Shown here piece after piece: positions 24,796-35,295 of a stretch of DNA of 64,000 bases. The DNA is from Isoetes taiwanensis. Lineage: Eukaryota > Streptophyta > Lycopodiopsida > Isoetales > Isoetaceae. The stretch covers positions 33,061,123 to 33,125,122 of the forward strand of contig JAJEKV010000002.1 of assembly GCA_021234155.1 (NCBI GenBank). The letters run 5' to 3'. How positions within the stretch are numbered: position 1 is the first letter of the stretch; every line of letters starts with the position of its first letter. The notes under the pieces were generated by a model, which made no database searches, was not told where the DNA came from, and was given only the letters and a program-made list of their open reading frames with translations. Position numbers and translations under genes: made by a program.

Positions 24796-26078
24796 ATGGC
24801 AGCATTCAAAGTTGAGAAGCCCAACGGTCCCGCTTGTGTGCTTGCTATTGCTACCGATAACCCCCCTTTCTTCGTTGAGCAGAAGGATTACGCAGATTTT
24901 TTATTCGATGCCTGTAACATGAACGACAAAGTAGATCTCAAGAGGAAATTTGCTCGCATCTGTAAGTCCTGACTACAACTCCACTTATTATCATTCCTTG
25001 AATGTTACACAGAGCTTTTTCTGGCTTAAATATGTAAGTTAGAGTTTTTTTTTTCTGACTTTAGATATGTTCTGTATGTTCAGGTGAGAAATCTGCAATT
25101 AATAGGCGGTATTATCACATGACCAAGGAGATCTTGCAAGGAAACCCCGATATCACAACCTATGGAGCTCCATCTCTAAATGCAAGGCTAAATATGCTGA
25201 TTGATGCAATTCCAAAGTTGGGGGCATCTGCAGCAGAGAAGGCCATTGCAGAATGGGGGCAATACAAATCTAAAATTACCCATGTAGTCATGACAACAAT
25301 TAGTGGAGTAGACATGCCTGGTGCAGATTACAAGATTGTGAAGCTACTTGGTCTAAACCCTGATGTAAAGAGGGTTATGCTGTACCAACAGGGTTGCTTT
25401 GCAGGAGGCACGGTTATGAGGGTAGCAAAGGATCTGGCTGAGAATAACAAGGGAGCTAGAGTGCTGGTTGTATGCAGCGAAATCACTGCATCGACGTTTG
25501 AAGCCCCTTCAGAGGCACATTTTGATGGGCTTGTTGGGTCGGCGTTGTTTGGAGATGGATCTGCAGCGGTTATTGTTGGTGCTGATCCTGAGGAAAATGA
25601 AAAGCCACTGTATGAGGTAGCATGGGCAGGGGAATCAGTTCTTCCAGACAGCGATGGCGCGATCGAGGGTATTCTCCGGGAAGCCGGCCTGGTGTTTAGG
25701 CTCCAGAGAGACGTGCCCTATGTTATCTCCAACAACATTGCCCAGGCTTTGGAGAAGGGACGCCACGCTGTTGGATCCCCAGACGTTAACGACATGTTTT
25801 GGGTCGTCCACCCTGGCGGCCCCCTCATCCTTGACAAAATGGCCGCTGCCCTTGGCCTGAAGAAGGAGAAGCTCGACGCCACTTATGAGATCATGGGTGA
25901 TGTTGGTAACATGTCTAGCGCCTCTGTCATATTTGTCCTCGACCAAATGAGAAAGAGATCCATCCAGATGAAGTCCTCCACCACTGGTGAGGGTTGTGAC
26001 TATGGTTTCCTCCTCGGTTTTGGACCTGGTCTCACTGTTGAGGCTGTCGTGTTAAAGGCTTTGCCCCTTGTTGCCTAG
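24796..26078 (+). CDS. CHS: Type III polyketide synthase, chalcone synthase family (two exons)
   Basis: Exon 1 is 24796-24961 and exon 2 is 25084-26078; together they encode 386 residues, close to the usual ~390. The intron (24962-25083, GTAAGT...TTCAG) splits the Cys56 codon (T|GT), the position typical of plant CHS genes. Family members use the Cys-His-Asn triad to condense a CoA starter with malonyl-CoA, in the cytosol, at the entry to flavonoid synthesis. Visible residues: Cys160 in YQQGCFAGG, His298 in VHPGGP, Asn331 in GNMSSAS, gatekeepers Phe211 (ALFGDG) and Phe260, and GFGPG at 367-371. Thr190, Thr193, Gly251 and Ser333 match the CHS Thr194, Thr197, Gly256 and Ser338 positions, but the CHS Thr132 position is Ile128 here. 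The frame is intact, so the gene is probably functional. True CHS versus a CHS-like enzyme with another starter or cyclisation cannot be decided from sequence alone. Confidence 0.95.
24962..25083 (+). other. CHS-like gene intron 1
   Basis: A 122-bp AT-rich intron with donor T|GTAAGT and acceptor TTCAG|GT, phase 1 within a Cys codon. It contains a long T run near 25047-25057. The joined reading (KFARIC then [10 protein letters not shown]) restores the family consensus across the junction, which fixes both splice sites. Confidence 0.93.
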
Positions 26079-26125
26079 ACCAAATGAGAAAGAGACCCAT
26101 CAAGATGAACTCTAAGACCGCTGAG
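26078..26125 (+). pseudogene. Relic copy of CHS C-terminal coding in the 3' flank
   Basis: Starting at the last base of the stop codon, GACCAAATGAGAAAGAGA repeats the exon-2 sequence at 25941 ([13 protein letters not shown]), 137 bp upstream, and continues with similarity for about 45 bp. Read in that frame it gives [19 protein letters not shown] and then a stop. It is a partial duplication of the penultimate coding block and now lies in the presumed 3' UTR. Confidence 0.75.
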
Positions 26126-26150
26126 AAAGGCTTCTGAAGGCAGTTGTATT

Positions 26151-26238
26151 GAAGAGCCTTTCTATCCATTAGAAATCTTTGGCCTATGGTGTGAAGAGCC
26201 TTTCTATCCATTAGAAATCTTTGGCCTATGGTGTGACT
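26151..26238. repeat. 42-bp tandem duplication in the 3' flank of the CHS-like gene
   Basis: GAAGAGCCTTTCTATCCATT begins two adjacent 42-bp copies (26151 and 26193) that are essentially identical, implying a recent duplication within the 3' UTR. Confidence 0.9.
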
Positions 26239-26266
26239 GCGATTGTATAGATTAAAATATTCTTTT

Positions 26267-26272
26267 AATAAA
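26267..26272 (+). terminator. Candidate poly(A) signal of the CHS-like gene
   Basis: AATAAA lies about 190 nt after the stop codon, behind an AT-rich stretch and before T-rich sequence. It is the best-placed match to the eukaryotic polyadenylation signal here; plant signals are loose, so the real site may differ. Confidence 0.5.
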
Positions 26273-26539
26273 CAATTCAAGATTCATGATCTCTATATCT
26301 ACTGCCTCGATTTTTTTTTTTTTTATCTATGTTTTGCATCAAGTAAAATAAATAACTATCTACTATACATGTACACCCTTAAAATTTTATCTACTATACA
26401 TGTACACCCTTAAAATTCAAAGATCACACATCATTGCTTGCTTTGCCTTTTCCCTAACCAATTCGTTTAGGGACATATTTTGCATGCAAGATGAGAGTGT
26501 TGCTATGCTCTGTCCTCAAGATGAAATAATACCTTTTGC

Positions 26540-28690
26540 ATAAGAAAGCTGGATGCTAAAAAGAAATTTAAGAAGCTTACAAAAAAGAAAAAGGGAATTT
26601 AGGAAAGGGAATGGCAAGAGAAGCTTCTACACGAATTCCAGTATTTCCCCAAGGATTTTGGGCTAAAACCGCCAGTTTCTGCTGCAAGGGATTTTAGTAG
26701 TTACGAGTTGTTAGATTATGCTCGCGAGCTCTATATTGTGTCAGAAATAGCTCCTATGGATTTACTGCCTGGAGGCGTGCCAGATATATTTAATGCTGAG
26801 GATGTAAAGTCATCTTTACAAAAGATGGCAAATGGAAAAGCTCGAGATACTGAAGGCTTTGCCCATTGAGATGCTTAAATGGGGAGGAGAGACTCTTCAT
26901 GCTAAAGTGGCCGAGTTGTTTAACTTGGCGCTTAATGTTGGTTTTCCTAACCAATGGTGCCAGAACAGGATTGTAACTATCCTAAAGGCTGGAGATCCAA
27001 CTTGTGTCCAGAGTTATTGCACTATTATGATTAGTAGCATGATGGCTAAGCTCTTTGGGGCTATACTTGAGAAGAAAATTTCTGATTGGGCTGACATGCA
27101 GGGGATGCGATCCTTGGGTCAAGCAGGTTTCAGAAAAGATCACTCCACTGTGGATCACCTAGTGACTTCGCGTCATAGCAGAGGGAGCTAAGGGTACACT
27201 GTTGTTTTGTTGATTTTATAAAAGCATTCGATAGAGTACCTCATACACAATTAGGAGCATTGGAGAACTTTAGTATACCAATTCCATTACGGAAGGCAGT
27301 TTCACGGCTATACGAAAAAGTGTTGGTGGAACTTACTTTCCCATTAGATGGCCTAGAGAAAGTGGAGAGCAATATTGGGGTGAAGCAGGGGTGCCCTTTG
27401 TCACCCACACTATTTGGCCTCTTTATTGATGAGCTTGAGGCATGGTTGATAGACGCAGATGTGGGAGTGGATGTTGGTGAATATCTTCTGAGACCTTTGC
27501 TTTATGCTGATGATATGATAATTGTTTCTAGGACGGCAACAGGTTTGCAGGGCTTGCTATATGTACTTGAGCAGTTTTGCAGAAAAACTGGCATGAAGTG
27601 AATAAAACTAAGACTAAAGTTATGGTTGTTGGCTCTTGAGAATCAGTAGTGATGTATCTTGATGGGGAAACTTTGGAAAGGTAAAACGTCATAAATATTT
27701 GGGGATTGAGTTTACTAATGATTACAGATGGTCTACAGCGGTAGGCAAATGAGTGTCTGGAGGTCTCCGTGCTTTGTATTGTTCCCCTAGTTTGTGGCGA
27801 CAACAAAACATTTGGTGTTGGTCTCTTAGGAGGCTTATGTTTAAAGTGATGGTGCAAACATTTGTGCTTTATGGTTGCCCAGACTTTGGGGCAGGTTTGG
27901 CCAGGAGAAAGTGGATGGAAATTGAACAGGTGCAGTGCTAGAAGAGCTGGAGGTAAAAGTCTAAACTCCTTATGAGATGTTTAGCAGAGGCAAGATTGTA
28001 TCTGCTGGAGGCGGAAGCGTTGTTTCAAACTCTTACCTACTACCAAAGGGTGCAGAGCATGGATGATAGTAGGATACCTAAGCAGACCTTGATAGAATCC
28101 CAAACACAGCATCATGCAGGGTGGTATAATCACCTTGTGGATTGGGCAACGTTCTGGGGTATGGATCTTGATGATCTCCCAGATACAGATGTGGGTTTGC
28201 ATGCATATGTGATTGAGCAGCCATTACATAACATCTGGCCAATCGGCGATATTGGGTTAAAAAGAAATTTCTATAGACAAGAAGTTAATGTTATGGTAGT
28301 ATATGGAGAGCAAGCCTACCTAAAGATGGAGCTTCGCCGAAAAAAACGGCAATTAATTGCTTAATTAAGACGTAGTTCTCACTCTTTGCAAATTTAAAAG
28401 GGAGGAGAGCAAAGGATCCCAAGGGAGTTGCGTTTCTGCCCACGTTGTTTTGAAGCACAAGTGGATGATGAAGACCATGCATTGATTAGAAGTTCGACCT
28501 TTGAGCATATCCGAGAAAGTCACCATATCACGTGTAGCTCCTTGTCAAATCTACTGGATCTTTCTACATCGGATCTCGGAGCATATTTTTATGAATATTT
28601 GAAATCTAGAAATGAGCTATCAATCTTTTTAATTTGGGATTTTCAGGTTTGGCTGAAGACATTTTTGGAATTTATTTTTAATTGATTTCC
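26540..28690 (+). mobile_element. LINE fragment A: reverse transcriptase and C-terminal zinc knuckle, decayed
   Basis: Broken plus-strand frames give a non-LTR reverse transcriptase in order: FNAEDVKSSLQKMANGKARD (about 26785), LPIEMLKWGG, QAGFRKDHSTVDHLV (about 27120), CCFVDFIKAFDRVPH (about 27205), GVKQGCPLSPTLFGLFIDEL (about 27380) and LLYADDMIIV with the catalytic YADD codons at 27503-27514. The C-terminal part (27970-28560) ends in CPRCFEAQVDDEDHALI, matching the LINE C-terminal cysteine-histidine region. Several stops and frameshifts show it is dead. It is the same broad family as the LINEs at 36186-40128, 42678-45942 and 58212-59273 but more diverged, and lacks the shared 3' hairpin and ATTCT tail. 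The endonuclease half is missing (5' truncation). Confidence 0.85.
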
Positions 28691-31229
28691 TATGATTTTG
28701 GGATTCCGATTGCCGGAAAAACTTATGGATTTCTAAAAATCGTAGAAGTTGGACTATGATTTTTCTTCTTGGATTTCCACTATTTAGGGCAAGCCACAGA
28801 GAGTATCTTGCATGCATCGTCATGGCATCGATGTCTCTTCTAAAATTGCAATAAGCCAATATCTGCTCTTATGCGCCGGGTGTTGCATCGTCTGAAGCTG
28901 TGGCTAAGCTATGTAAGGTCTCTGCTTGCCTTTGTTTGAGTGCAGGTGTGCAGATGGTGATCCGATCATTAGACTTCGGATTTTGATAGATGTTTAGTTG
29001 ATCTGCTTTCAATCTATAATTCCAGTGCCAAGATGCATGCTATGATTGTTGAAGATCGGTTCGCCTTTTCTCTCATCTTACCTTTTGATTTTCCCCTTTC
29101 ATTCCACGAATTTATCTATACATCCATGAATCCGGATAGCATGCACAGATACGCCGCCTCCGGTGCCCGAAAATCAGGATGTGTATTTGAAAATATATTC
29201 TCTATGGGCATGGCTTAATCCGATCCTAGATTACTTTTGTTAACATCATGCAGGTTACAGGTGGTGATAAGGCATGTAGCTCCAATTTGCAGGTTACGGT
29301 ATATGATTTCTCTGGTTAATGAAAGCAACTTGCTGAGCCGATTCTTCTATAGTCTCTGTCCTTTTGTTGCCAGTAGACACTGCTGACAGTCAAGATCCTG
29401 GCCTGGGCTATCAAAATCCCGTCCTAAGGTGTGCTGCAGAACAGGTATTTCCTCTTTTCTTATGGCTCCTAATTTAGCCCTTTCCATCTCAGCATGCATG
29501 TCCGATCCAGCAAAGAACATCAAGCCACAAATCGAGGAGAAATTGGTGGCACCGCCCATATTTGCTGTTATTTGCATGTCTTGCAGACTGACATTCAAAG
29601 GATTTTCTTAGGACGCCCCCATCTTTCGTGGGTTTTGCACAAGCCGGACAGAGACTATCTGCCCGAAATCAATCTGCTTGGATTGCAACTTGGGAAAGCA
29701 CAGTTGTTGTGAATGAGATCTGGTCCCCAAAAATTAGAAGCTTCTATGGTAGGATGATTTTTGCTTGCAAAGGAAGCTGCAGGATTATACCATGGAGCAT
29801 GCATGGCAGGTATTTTGAGAGATCGAAGACTTGAGAGAGCGAAGGGGTTGCAGTGTTTGTTGCTTCAGCTTTAATATTTCCAGAAGTAAGAAGCCATAGT
29901 TTCCAAGGGCTAGCAAGTAGCCCAAGTTTTTGTTGTTCAAGCAACAAAAGTTTGTTTTACTCAGCCTGACCTTCTCAATGCTGCCGTGAAATTTGTTTTA
30001 ATTTCAAAATCCTAAGCCGAATATAAGGTAAGCTTGATTTCTGTGATTTTCTTGCAATCTGGTGAAATTTTGTAGAATATTTGATAGTGAACCAGCTGAA
30101 TGCAAGGCATTGGTTATGGGTCTAATAGGTTTCTAATGCTTTTAGTGAAGGACTTTTGGTCAATCTGGTGTTGTGGATGTAGTTCATCATGATGCGATGC
30201 AGTATGAATGTGCTCATACGCAACTCTTTGATTTGTATGGACTGTTGGTGCAAAGCTATTCTACTCAAAACACATTTTTAGCGAGAAACTGTAAGCATAT
30301 TTGAGGATATTTCTCTCTAGGATCTGAACTTTGTTGTAGAAGCTTGACCGGGTTGGCTTTTTTTTAGATAATAGAATTCTATTGGAGTATGTGGCATTTG
30401 AACTACCTCAGCCAGGCTATTCAAATATAGTTTCTCTGGATGTCACCATTTCTCCAGATGTATTGAGAAGCACTTTCAGCATTCTAGGGTCAATCTCACT
30501 GTATATTAAAACTTCCTGTTGTAAATGCATTTATATATGATAAGTCGATTTGTTTGCCTGACTATCGAAATGACTGTGTTGGTGTCTATTTAGGAGAAAC
30601 TCAAAGATCCATGGAAAAAGGAGGAGATAACATCTGTACCAAAGGTTCAAAGGTTGTAAAGCACTAAACATAGATAGCAACCCATTCAAAAAGACTATAG
30701 AATCTTTTGTCAACATGACATTGGGCCCTTTTCAATACTGGAGCAGAGTACATGCTTGGCCTACAACAAGCATTTGGAAGCAAGTGTTCTATCTAATTCT
30801 ATACAACAGTTTAATCATACTTCTTTATCTTTATTGCCTCATATCTTAGTCTCAAAAAGAGAAGAATGTATATTATAGTGTTGCTGTTAAATACCAGGTT
30901 GCAAAGATGGTGTCTGTTCGCTGTTTTATATTGTTCAAAAAATACAAACATGCATATCATCTTATTTACACTGTTTACAACATAACTAACTCTGTCTATC
31001 AATAAATTCCATGCTCTTAGTCCAATCTATTGTTTTCCTCTCAAATCAAATGAGTGAAGAAAAAAAAATGGGTCTATACAAACAAGCGACTAGAGATGAC
31101 GTATTAGCTCAGTCAAGGGGCTATAAATCATTAGGATATCTGAATCAATCTTCTAATAATGTTATTTTACCATCTACGTGATAAATGGGTTTGCATCCAA
31201 ATGATAAATTACCCATAGCTCATAGCGGT
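28691..31229. other. Unassigned stretch
   Basis: No gene or transposon terminus recognised. Open frames reach about 80 codons but carry no motif I know. Intron-like T-rich stretches occur, so exons of an unrecognised gene cannot be ruled out. Confidence 0.35.
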
Positions 31230-31343
31230 TTCTTTGATCCAACAAGAGGAAATCATTTGTTTATTATTTATGCTATGCATATCAAATTCTTTGATCCAAC
31301 AAGAGGAAATTATTGGCTTATTATGTATATTATGTGACGGGGA
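31230..31343. repeat. 57-bp tandem duplication
   Basis: TTCTTTGATCCAACAAGAGG starts at 31230 and again at 31287, giving two 57-bp units. The period equals 19 codons and the duplication preserves an open plus-strand frame (IQQEEIICLL then IQQEEIIGLL). The protein is not recognised. Confidence 0.85.
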
Positions 31344-32220
31344 AGGTCAGTTGGGACCACTTTTCGGGTTATCGATGGGCTCCCACCACCAGAAACATGT
31401 CTACAGAATTGATATCATTGTTGTGATAATACGCACTACATATGCATTAGGTAAAGACGCAACACCGAGCACCCATTACTCTAGACCTGCATTAGCACCC
31501 AATCAATGCAAATATTTTCTACGACTGTTTCTTACTGAAAACTCATATACTACAAAGACATTTGTCTATTATCAAGGCATCTTTCACACCCACATTAGGA
31601 GCTCTAAAAATCTAAGTATTTGACATCTTTTATTCTTCCCATTCCTTCATGAGTAGTTGTTAAAGCCCTCTCAAACAATAAAAAGCATTAAGGAGAACTT
31701 AGAAGTTGAAGATCTGTAGCATTTGATTGAAGCTCCCTAAATGACACTCAACATCAAGTTGAAGAAAACAGGAAAGGACAATGTTTTTCAACTATTGTTG
31801 TTCACATTACGTAAGACAAAGTGATCGAAAATAAGAGAACCTTTTGCAGTAAGATAGGACTTTTTGATGTTAACGAAGATGGACAAACCCAGGTTGATTA
31901 TCCTAAGTTAAAATAAGAAAACACATGCTTTAATTGTGGGATCTAGGTCATATTGTGTCTAATTATTCTAGCCTACATGATACTAATAGAGCAAGAATTA
32001 AATAGGGGAACCAACCTGGGAAGATACACACACCTCTTCCAAAGGTAGACTAAACGACATGAAAAAATATCGATTCTCACTTTCCTTTCTTCTTCAACTA
32101 TGCTCCATTCTTGCACTGCGACTCGCATGAAACCAACAAAGCGCTCATTCATCTCATTCATCTCAGCAGATTTTCTACAATGGTGGACAGTGGATAGCCG
32201 CACACATGCGAACTACCCAC
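31344..32220. other. Unassigned stretch
   Basis: No gene recognised. The segment 31621-31668 resembles the sequence just before the Helitron-type hairpin at 33893 (both end in AGTTG-T/C-TAAAGCCC) and could be a degraded relative of that terminus. The piece at 32106-32145 (CATTCTTGCACTGCGACTCG) recurs at 32903. Confidence 0.35.
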
Positions 32221-32414
32221 GAAAAATAAAGGGAAAATCCAATTATATCATTTGGACCCCAAAACAAATACAATGCTAATAGATGAGTGGCTGATGTACC
32301 TGCCGAAAGCTTATCACCGAAAAATAAAGGGAAAATCCAATTATATCATTTGGACCCCAAAACAAATACAATGCTAATAGATGAGTGGTCGATGTACCGC
32401 CGAAAGCTTATCAC
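32221..32414. repeat. 98-bp tandem duplication ending in a LINE-type 3' hairpin
   Basis: GAAAAATAAAGGGAAAATCC begins two copies at 32221 and 32319. Each ends in GCCGAAAGCTTATCACC, the outer arm of the hairpin at 32408-32467. The copies are nearly identical apart from a few bases near 32293/32390. Confidence 0.85.
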
Positions 32415-32467
32415 CGGGATTAAAAACCCCTCCCTTTCGGGTTTTCGAGGAAAAACCTAGTGATAAG
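32408..32467 (-). repeat. LINE-family 3' hairpin, divergent copy E
   Basis: CTTATCAC and GTGATAAG form a perfect 8-bp outer stem around an inner AAAACCC/GGGGTTTT stem. The interior (TTTTCGAGGAAAAACC on the plus strand) matches the 3' UTR of the LINEs ending at 36186, 45942 and 59273. No LINE coding sequence is recognised next to it, so it is a solo or very divergent copy. Confidence 0.7.
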
Positions 32468-32711
32468 CCTTCGCAAGGGGCTTAGACAAACGTAAAGGCA
32501 TAGAATCGCCCCCAAAAACCCGCCGCGATGGTGAAGTCAAAACGGATGGCGCCGCCAACCCAATGCACTGCACATCACCAACAACAAACGAAAACATACC
32601 AAAGAATAGCATCACCCAAAGGGTGGAAAAAAGCATCACCCACCGGGTGGAAAACATGATAAAACGTAACTTGTACAAAATATAATAAACAAAGAAGGGG
32701 GAGAGGGTGGG

Positions 32712-33278
32712 TTCAAAGAGAATAAGGTACTGCTGAGAGAAGAGGAAGCGCCGATGAAATGTCGATGAAGAACTTTGCAATAAGTAGCAAACGCCCAACC
32801 TGATGAACGGCCCAAAACGCATGCGAGGCATGCATGCGATGCATGCAATGCATGCATGCTCGTCTTGAGCAAGAATGCCGATTCGCTACGCGAATCGACG
32901 ACATTCTTGCACTGCGACTCGCATGAAACCAACAAAGCGCCCGAATACCAAAGGACTTCCTTAACAAACTAGGATTGAGGACGAAGGTCACAGGATAAAG
33001 GCTAAAGGCCGAAAAGGACATCAGGAAAGCAACGCCAAATTGGCCAAACCAGGCAGGAAGAAGCCCCTCCCCTGCCTGGAAACAATTCAAAGAGAATAAG
33101 GTACTGCTGAGAGAAGAGGAAGCGCCGATGAAATGTCGATGAAGAACTTTGCAATAAGTAGCAAACGCCCAACCTGATGAACGGCCCAAAATGCATGCAA
33201 GGCATGCATGCGATGCATGCAATGCATGCATGCTCGTCTTGAGCAAGAATGCCGATTCGCTACGCGAATCGACGACAT
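32712..33278. repeat. 193-bp direct repeats 374 bp apart
   Basis: 32712-32904 and 33086-33278 are almost identical. Each contains a CATGCATG-rich core and the 8-bp palindromic hairpin CGATTCGC-TAC-GCGAATCG (32879-32897 in the first copy). The intervening DNA (32905-33085) differs. The arrangement could be an old element with terminal repeats or a segmental duplication; I see no coding capacity or primer-binding site. Confidence 0.85.
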
Positions 33279-33892
33279 ACTATTGTTTTTATACGTACAT
33301 TCTTCGCCAAAATCATGAAGGATTATGATCAATCTTGAACCTTCTAGGATTCTATACAAATCCAGTACCCTTGCACTACAATCGCTGATGCTAAATCTGC
33401 AAGGGCTTGCATCTACAATGCATGTTTGATAGGAAAGAATATCTATATGCTATTATCGTGTTTCGGACAGACCATCAGGCCACCTCTGTTCAGAGCACTA
33501 TTTAGCGTAGAAAAGTGTACAATTACGTAGCTTTTTCTTTAACACACTGAAGTATTCTATGTTTCCATACCACAATGAGGTCTTAGGTATTATGCCCCTT
33601 CTCTCTTAAAACACATCAGTTGCATGCTTGGGCACCAAAAAGTAAAAATAAAAAATGGTAACTTACAACTCAGAGAACAGTCTATAAATACCTAGGTATA
33701 AGAGAAAATTAACTCCCAACTATAATATCTTCTATTTTAAATTGGCATTTGAATTAATGGCACCTTCATCAATTCCACTACAATGTTTGCAATAAAATAT
33801 CAAGTAAATTACCTATGAGTTCTCACATCTTAGCAATAGTCCCTACACATAACGACTTTTATTTTTCTATTTCCTGATAGATAGTTGCTAAA
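33279..33892. other. Sequence leading into a Helitron-type 3' end
   Basis: No coding motif recognised. It may be the 3' part of the non-autonomous element ending at 33920, whose 5' end I could not locate. Confidence 0.35.
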
Positions 33893-33920
33893 GCCCGGCA
33901 ACGCCGGGCACCATAACTAG
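33893..33920 (+). mobile_element. Helitron-type 3' terminus (plus strand)
   Basis: GCCCGGC-AAC-GCCGGGC forms a perfect 7-bp hairpin at 33893-33909, followed 7 nt later by the terminal CTAG (33917-33920) and then T. A GC-rich hairpin about 10 nt before a CTRR end, inserted before T, is the Helitron 3' signature. The minus-strand end at 42125-42152 has the same design with compensating stem changes. The matching 5' TC end is not identified, so the element length is unknown. Confidence 0.65.
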
Positions 33921-34030
33921 TTACCTCTATATAGGGTGGCTGAAAACTTGCTCGCCCAAGGGTGAGCCTTTGTTGATTAATACTATTGTTTCTATCTTCG
34001 CTGATGGACCTGAGGGTCTGAAGGCATGAC

Positions 34031-34059
34031 AATAAATAAATAAATAAATAAATAAATAA
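34031..34059. repeat. (AAAT)n microsatellite
   Basis: About seven uninterrupted AATA units. Confidence 0.95.
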
Positions 34060-34267
34060 TCAAATGCTGATTATAAGAGTCTCCAACTGTGCAGGTAAAT
34101 ATGCATTCCTAGTGTGGTGTTCTCATTGAGCTTCCATAAAACTTTGAATACAATATGTTCCCTAAGTAGGGTTGATGAAAAATTGATGAAAAACATATGC
34201 CCCGAAGTATAGACCATTATCGAGAGCATTTAATTTGCCAAGCTGTGACTAAGTATAATGAATAATG

Positions 34268-34366
34268 TGTAATGTTCCTAACTGGCATGCTCTTAATCAA
34301 CTCGGCAAAACCGTCTAGACGTTTATGAGTAGTTGCTTCTACCCATTTATTCCAGTCATTATAATG
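34268..34366 (-). repeat. Extra partial LTR copy in tandem with the TRIM
   Basis: The 99 bp from TGTAATGTTCCTAACTGGCA duplicates the first 99 bp of the adjoining LTR at 34367 with about one mismatch, producing a partial third terminal repeat. Confidence 0.85.
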
Positions 34367-34813
34367 TGTAATGTTCCTAACTGACATGCTCTTAATCAAC
34401 TCGGCAAAACCGTCTAGACGTTTATGAGTAGTTGCTTCTACCCATTTATTCCAGTCTCTCAAGAACATGACACCCAGATCTACTCGAGCGGTCTCCCATG
34501 GGTCTGTTACAATCTCTCCCACTAGAACTATGCTCGTCCTCGAGTATCACAATACCATAGACCACACCATTCCATGCTGTCCAAGACCAAGTCATGACCT
34601 ACCGTCCAATGGTATTCTGGGTCATACTTGCCCCCATGGAGACTCGAGCTCGAGCCTGCTCTGATACCAAATGTAACATTCTTAACCGACATGCCCTTAA
34701 CCAATTAGGCAAAACCGTCTAGACGTTTATGAGTAGTCACTTCTACCCATTTATGCGGGTGTCTCAGGAACACGACACCTAGATCTCGAGTGGTCTCCCA
34801 TGGGTTTGTTACA
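34367..34813 (-). mobile_element. TRIM (miniature LTR retrotransposon), minus strand
   Basis: Two related ~143 bp direct repeats, 34367-34511 and 34672-34813, each begin TGTAA and end TTACA. On the minus strand the 160-bp internal part begins two bases after the right-hand LTR with TGGTATCAGAGCAGG (complement of 34655-34669), a Met-tRNA-type primer-binding site, and ends with a purine tract (GTGGGAGAGAT) next to the left-hand LTR. Size and lack of coding match the TRIM class, which moves with enzymes from other elements. LTRs differ at many positions (old insertion). Flanking 5-mers (TAATG and ATCTC) do not match, so no target duplication remains. I saw no 5S rRNA in the LTR, so it is not a Cassandra element. 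Confidence 0.75.
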
Positions 34814-35279
34814 ATCTCTGTCATCAAAGGAAGGTGCCCACATTCAATGCCCAATGTTCTATAACGAGAGGTTGAAAAAAGGAGTACAACTATTTCTGGG
34901 CTGTGGATTGTGAAACCTATCAACGACAAGGAATGAAACCTGAAGAAAAATAACCTGTTAGATGTTAGACATTCAATAGTAGTGAGATACGACATCAAGG
35001 ATGACCAATTGGTACCATCTCGAAGGCGACATAGCCACGCCGAGAAAGTGAATAACACATGCATTAGGAGATCTATGAAAACATCAAGCAGAAGTGAAAA
35101 TGATATGAGGGGGAGGGAGGATGGAAAACTAGATAGAGGCGACTGTAACTAGGAGAAAAAGCCCAAAAGAACGCCGATAACGAAGAAAGGGGAAAATGAT
35201 GCACTAGTAGCACCCCTCTGGGGGGGCCCGCCCATGCTACTTCAGTCTGGTGGCCTCAGGGCACTAGGGACAATAATTG
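34814..35279. other. Unassigned sequence before an ATTCT tail
   Basis: No gene recognised. The last part (about 35200-35279) ends with GGGACAATAATTG, resembling the GGACGATAA that precedes the (ATTCT)n tails of the LINEs in this window, so it may be a divergent LINE 3' end. Confidence 0.35.
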
Positions 35280-35295
35280 TATTCTATTCTATTCT
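35280..35295 (+). repeat. (ATTCT)n tail, possible divergent LINE 3' end
   Basis: Three ATTCT units preceded by GGACAATAATTG. The same tail and a similar pre-tail motif close the recognisable LINEs at 45942 and 59273. Confidence 0.55.

Noticed and set aside
25635-25946. Antisense open frame (103 codons) in CHS exon 2
   Set aside because: It is the complement of well-conserved CHS coding sequence and has no independent support.
34367-34813. Cassandra-type TRIM carrying a 5S rRNA promoter
   Set aside because: The LTR shows no 5S rRNA-like sequence beyond a short GGGAGACC-like match.
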